Origin: Psychrobacter sp.
Lineage (GTDB): Bacteria > Pseudomonadota > Gammaproteobacteria > Pseudomonadales > Moraxellaceae
DNA length: 8,525 nucleotides
Direction of reading: 5' to 3'
Assembly: GCF_030454045.1 (NCBI RefSeq)
Contig: NZ_JAKDJE010000102.1
Span: 1 to 8,525 of the forward strand
In this document: positions 5,957-8,525 of the stretch, piece by piece
Layout: each line of letters starts with the position of its first letter
Numbering within the stretch: position 1 is the stretch's first letter
Notes under the pieces: generated by a model
The model's input: the letters and a program-made list of their open reading frames with translations, nothing else
Told to the model about the DNA's origin: nothing
Database searches by the model: none
Program-made: the position numbers and the translations under genes

Positions 5957-6595
5957 ATGTCTAACGATACACGTCCAACTACCGGTCAAGAAGCGCTTGA
6001 GTTGTTGAAACAAGGTAACGCCCGCTACGTGGATAGTCTCACCAGTACCGATGAATATATGCAGCGTCGTCCAGAGTTGGTCAAAGATCAAAATCCATTG
6101 GCCATTATTTTGGGCTGCTCGGATGCACGAGTACCTGTTGAGATTGTCTTTGATCAAGGCTTGGGGGATTTGTTTGTCATACGTGTGGCTGGCAATGTGG
6201 TGGCGCCATCACAGATTGGCTCAATCGAATTTGCCGCCGAAGCCTTTGGCACACAGTTGGTGGTAGTCCTTGGACATTCAAAATGCGGCGCGGTCACGGC
6301 CTGCGTTGAGACCTTGATCAATCCTGATCAGAACTATTCTCCTAATTTGCAATCGATCGTTGATCGCATTCGCCCAAGTGTCTATAACTTGCATGAGCTG
6401 GCGACCGCCAATGGTCAAGACGTCGATGCCGATGAGCTGGTTGATCGCTCTATCCGTGCCAACGTGCGCATGTCAGTGAGTCAGCTCAGACATGGATCGC
6501 GTGCACTAGAGGACTTGACTAACAGTGGTCAGCTACTTGTTGTCGGTGCTGAGTATGACCTAGAGACAGGTAAGGTGAGGTTCTTAGACAGCTAA
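5957..6595 (+). CDS. Beta-class carbonic anhydrase
   Basis: A 212-residue cytoplasmic zinc enzyme that interconverts CO2 and bicarbonate. All active-site features are visible: C54-S-D56-A-R58-V-P with zinc ligand Cys54 and the Asp56-Arg58 dyad, then G-H107-S-K-C110-G-A with zinc ligands His107 and Cys110. The V-x-R-V-A-G-N block (74-80) and the C-terminal V-V-G-A-E-Y-D-L-E-T-G-K-V block (195-207) are typical. The sequence is closer to the CynT/plant-like bacterial group than to E. coli Can as I recall it, so no symbol is given. Length is normal for the family. The start at 5957 is chosen over 5864 because of the AAAGGA site and the conserved N-terminal layout (E-A-L-x-x-L-K-x-G-N-A-R-Y at 12-24). 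It is divergent from potA and is followed by gloA after 154 bp that contain two hairpins, so it is probably a separate unit. Confidence 0.95.
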   Translation: MSNDTRPTTGQEALELLKQGNARYVDSLTSTDEYMQRRPELVKDQNPLAIILGCSDARVPVEIVFDQGLGDLFVIRVAGNVVAPSQIGSIEFAAEAFGTQLVVVLGHSKCGAVTACVETLINPDQNYSPNLQSIVDRIRPSVYNLHELATANGQDVDADELVDRSIRANVRMSVSQLRHGSRALEDLTNSGQLLVVGAEYDLETGKVRFLDS

Positions 6596-6608
6596 TATAT
6601 ATCTAAAC

Positions 6609-6627
6609 ATGAACATACTTTGTTCAT
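6609..6627 (+). terminator. Hairpin after the carbonic anhydrase gene, weak terminator candidate
   Basis: A perfect 7-bp inverted repeat (ATGAACA 6609-6615, TGTTCAT 6621-6627) with a 5-nt loop starts 13 nt after the stop codon. It is AT-rich and followed by ATTCTTAC, not a true T-run, so any termination would be weak. It could also be a protein-binding palindrome. Confidence 0.35.
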
Positions 6628-6682
6628 ATTCTTACAAAACCCTATCAATTATTTTGCCATTTTTTATTATGATGAAAGAACC

Positions 6683-6711
6683 AAGCGAATTGCGATCATC
6701 GTGATTCGCTT
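6683..6711 (+). promoter_or_regulatory. Long hairpin just upstream of gloA (terminator or operator)
   Basis: Arms 6683-6695 and 6699-6711 can form a 13-bp stem with a 3-nt loop: eight perfect outer pairs (AAGCGAAT with ATTCGCTT), two G-U pairs, then CGA with TCG. It ends 38 bp before the gloA ATG and is followed by ATTTATAAC. The tail is T-poor for a terminator. TATAAC (6715-6720) next to it is a possible gloA -10, and TTGCGA (6690-6695) inside the hairpin a poor -35 at 19 bp. The repeat could thus be the terminator of the upstream gene or an operator over the gloA promoter. Confidence 0.5.
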
Positions 6712-6749
6712 ATTTATAACTGCATTTTCTAAATTATATTGGGATAATT

Positions 6750-7313
6750 ATGTCTACTCCATCTAGTAATAATAACGCAACCATCGCACAGCCTGCGAGC
6801 AGTATCAGTACAGATGGTGTGCAGTCAATCTCTACGCAAACGACAGGTTTTACTTTCAATCACACTATGCTACGCGTCAAAGATCCTGCCAAGTCATTGG
6901 CGTTTTATACTGGCGTGTTGGGTATGACACTGCTTGCGGTCAAAAAATTCCCTGATATGGAATTCGATCTGTATTTCTTGGCAAAGCTAACTGAGAGCGA
7001 GCGTGAGAACCTGCCTACTGGTGATGATTTAGAAATCTTTGCTTTCCGTCAGCGCGGTATCTTAGAGCTGACCCATAATTATGGCACTGAGACAAAAGCT
7101 GACTTTAGCTATCATGATGGCAACCAAGACCCTCAAGGCTTTGGTCATATTTGTTTTAATGTACCGAACCTAGATGAAGCCATCGCTTGGTTTGATAAGA
7201 ACGATGTTGAGTTCAAAAAACGTCCAGAAGACGGCAGCATGAAAAACATTGCCTTTATCAAGGATGTTGATGGCTACTGGATTGAAATCGTACAAGCTGA
7301 TTTGATGTCATAA
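6750..7313 (+). CDS. gloA: Glyoxalase I (lactoylglutathione lyase)
   Basis: A 187-residue cytoplasmic metalloenzyme that converts the hemithioacetal of methylglyoxal and glutathione to S-lactoylglutathione, the first step of methylglyoxal detoxification. After a Ser/Thr/Gln-rich N-terminal tail (1-33) comes the VOC/glyoxalase fold. Signature blocks are N-H-T-M-L-R-V-K-D-P (37-46), F-Y-T-G-V-L-G-M-T-L (52-61), I-L-E-L-T-H-N (104-110), G-F-G-H-I (130-134) and D-G-Y-W-I-E-I (174-180). Predicted metal ligands are H38, E106, H133 and E179. It belongs to the longer type seen in Pseudomonas putida and eukaryotes and not the short E. coli type of about 135 residues. His replaces the Gln found at the first ligand position of the human enzyme. 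The ribosome-binding site is modest (GGGA, 6741-6744). A hairpin lies directly upstream, and the channel gene follows after 77 bp. Confidence 0.95.
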   Translation: MSTPSSNNNATIAQPASSISTDGVQSISTQTTGFTFNHTMLRVKDPAKSLAFYTGVLGMTLLAVKKFPDMEFDLYFLAKLTESERENLPTGDDLEIFAFRQRGILELTHNYGTETKADFSYHDGNQDPQGFGHICFNVPNLDEAIAWFDKNDVEFKKRPEDGSMKNIAFIKDVDGYWIEIVQADLMS

Positions 7314-7390
7314 CTGGCAAAACAGTAGTGAGATGTTCATTTATTTATCCCCTTAAACGCGCGCTAAAACAGCAATAGGAGCAACCCTTT

Positions 7391-8365
7391 ATGCCCACCC
7401 CCGACGTGAGTCGCCTATCGAACACGCTAACCGATGGTGTAACCATCTATCAACAAGTGGTCTATACCACGCAAGACTTGGCAAGCGGCTTTATTGAGCG
7501 CATTCCATATTTTGTAGCGGCGCTCATTGTGTTGGGGATTTTTTGGCTATTGTCGATACTTTTCAAAAAAGTCGTGCATAAAACCTTAGGCGCGCGCGTG
7601 CGTCATCAAAACTTGGTGAAAGTGTTTCAGCGCATAGGCGGGGCATTGATATTTTTTATTGGCTTTATGATCGCCATGGTTGTTGCTGTTCCAGGATTTA
7701 CACCAGCCAAATTAATCGGCGCGCTGGGTATTGGTTCGGTGGCGATTGGTTTTGCTTTTAAAGATATCTTTCAAAACCTGCTCTCTGGTATTTTATTGCT
7801 GATTTCAGAGCCGTTTCGTATTGGCGATCAAATCGTCTCAGGGGACTACGAAGGAACAGTAGAAGATATCAAAATCCGTGCAACGACCATCAAGACTTAT
7901 GATGGTAGGCAAGTGGTTATTCCAAACTCGGAGCTATATACCTCGGCATTGACGGTCAATACCGCTTATAAGCAGCGCCGCTTGCAGGTAGAGGTCGGTA
8001 TTGGCTATGAGGATGATATTGAAGAAGCCAAAGCGGAGATTATCCAAGTCCTAAAGAAGGCAGATACAGTATCTGTTACAGCAGATCCGAGCGTTATTGC
8101 TACAGGGTTTGGCGGCTCTTCTATGGATCTGACAGTACGTTGGTTTATTGATAACGGCACTCAGGCTAATAAAGTCGCTTCTATTCATCAAGTCATCGTA
8201 GAAGTCAAAAAAGCGCTGGATGCAGCCGGTATCAATATTCCTTTCCCTATACGTACGATAGATCTAAGCGACCCTTCAGTGAAATCTATCGTTAAGCAGA
8301 TAAATAAGCAGCAAGATGAGGACGTTAATGATGATGATAATGCCAAAAAAGCGGAGACAGAGTAA
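7391..8365 (+). CDS. MscS-family small-conductance mechanosensitive channel
   Basis: A 324-residue inner-membrane channel that opens under membrane tension to release solutes in osmotic downshock; members work as heptamers. Predicted membrane segments are TM1 about 39-58, TM2 about 83-101 and the pore-lining TM3 about 107-137, which carries the Gly/Ala packing pattern (G-A-L-G-I-G-S-V-A-I-G-F-A-F-K-D) and N129 near its kink. The beta domain follows with the family signature P-F-R-I-G-D (141-146), G-T-V-E-D-I (155-160) and the V-I-P-N-S block (176-180). The alpha/beta domain ends with G-I-N-I-P-F-P (280-286). A highly charged tail (about 306-324, Asp/Glu/Lys-rich) is an extension relative to E. 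coli MscS (286 residues) and is unlikely to be folded. An AGGAG ribosome-binding site (7377-7381) precedes the ATG by 9 nt. A short gap after gloA with no terminator suggests co-transcription, and a strong terminator follows. Confidence 0.93.
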   Translation: MPTPDVSRLSNTLTDGVTIYQQVVYTTQDLASGFIERIPYFVAALIVLGIFWLLSILFKKVVHKTLGARVRHQNLVKVFQRIGGALIFFIGFMIAMVVAVPGFTPAKLIGALGIGSVAIGFAFKDIFQNLLSGILLLISEPFRIGDQIVSGDYEGTVEDIKIRATTIKTYDGRQVVIPNSELYTSALTVNTAYKQRRLQVEVGIGYEDDIEEAKAEIIQVLKKADTVSVTADPSVIATGFGGSSMDLTVRWFIDNGTQANKVASIHQVIVEVKKALDAAGINIPFPIRTIDLSDPSVKSIVKQINKQQDEDVNDDDNAKKAETE

Positions 8366-8419
8366 TTTGCTTAGAGCGTTATTTCAAAGAGCTGCGTTAG
8401 CGTGAGATTTTTTGGCAAT

Positions 8420-8455
8420 AAAAAACCGCCATGTTGAATAATATGGCGGTTTTTT
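8420..8455. terminator. Strong bidirectional rho-independent terminator
   Basis: A GC-rich stem (ACCGCCAT 8425-8432 with ATGGCGGT 8443-8450), extended by A-T pairs to 13 bp, has a 10-nt loop and is followed by T-residues to 8456. The left arm begins with six A residues, so it also works for transcription arriving from the right. It ends the transcript of the channel gene. Confidence 0.95.
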
Positions 8456-8475
8456 TATCTGCCTACAAACTACTA

Positions 8476-8525
8476 GGGCGTGTTGAACATTCGCAAATAG
8501 GCACTGCTGATCGCTAAAATTGTTC
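8476..8525. mobile_element. Possible insertion-sequence end, cut by the window edge
   Basis: After the terminator, the bases CTAG (8473-8476) are followed by GGGCGTGTTGAACATT (8476-8491 including the shared G). This resembles ends of IS5-group elements, which often insert at CTAG- or TA-like targets. Only about 50 bp are visible, with no transposase and no matching other end, so the call is a guess from resemblance. Confidence 0.2.

Noticed and set aside
1..8525. CRISPR array, toxin-antitoxin pair, phage-defence or biosynthetic cluster
   Set aside because: No spaced direct-repeat array and no matching gene types were found; all large genes belong to known housekeeping or stress families.

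Overview
The window looks like chromosomal DNA of a gamma-proteobacterium of the Moraxellaceae, most likely Psychrobacter or a close relative. This is inferred from the moderate GC content, the AT-rich intergenic DNA, and the character of the MetR, PotABC and glyoxalase I proteins. No marker gene (rRNA or similar) is present to prove it.

Layout from left to right: (1) An AT-rich left part (about 1-1630) holds an unrecognised 51-residue membrane-anchored small protein (66-221) and a Sel1-repeat lipoprotein with seven exact 36-residue repeats (443-1429). (2) A minus-strand block follows. potA-potB-potC (5523 down to 2616) encode the ATPase and two permeases of a spermidine/putrescine importer, with one-base stop/start overlaps at both junctions. 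No substrate-binding protein gene (potD) lies in the window. Downstream, metR (2522 down to 1632) encodes the homocysteine-responsive LysR-type regulator. It has its own promoter carrying an exact MetR box. (3) A 433-bp divergent control region (5524-5956) separates potA from the rightward genes. (4) The plus-strand block holds a beta-carbonic anhydrase (start reassigned to 5957), a glyoxalase I (6750-7313) and an MscS-type mechanosensitive channel (7391-8365). A strong bidirectional terminator (8420-8455) closes it. (5) The last ~50 bp may be the start of an insertion-sequence end, but the window stops too soon to tell.

Functionally this is mostly housekeeping and stress physiology: polyamine uptake, methionine control, CO2/bicarbonate balance, methylglyoxal detoxification and osmotic protection. 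I see no convincing undescribed multi-gene system. The items most worth checking are the MetR autoregulatory site, the repeats around the potA promoter, the orphan small protein, the recently homogenised Sel1 repeats and the hairpin before gloA.
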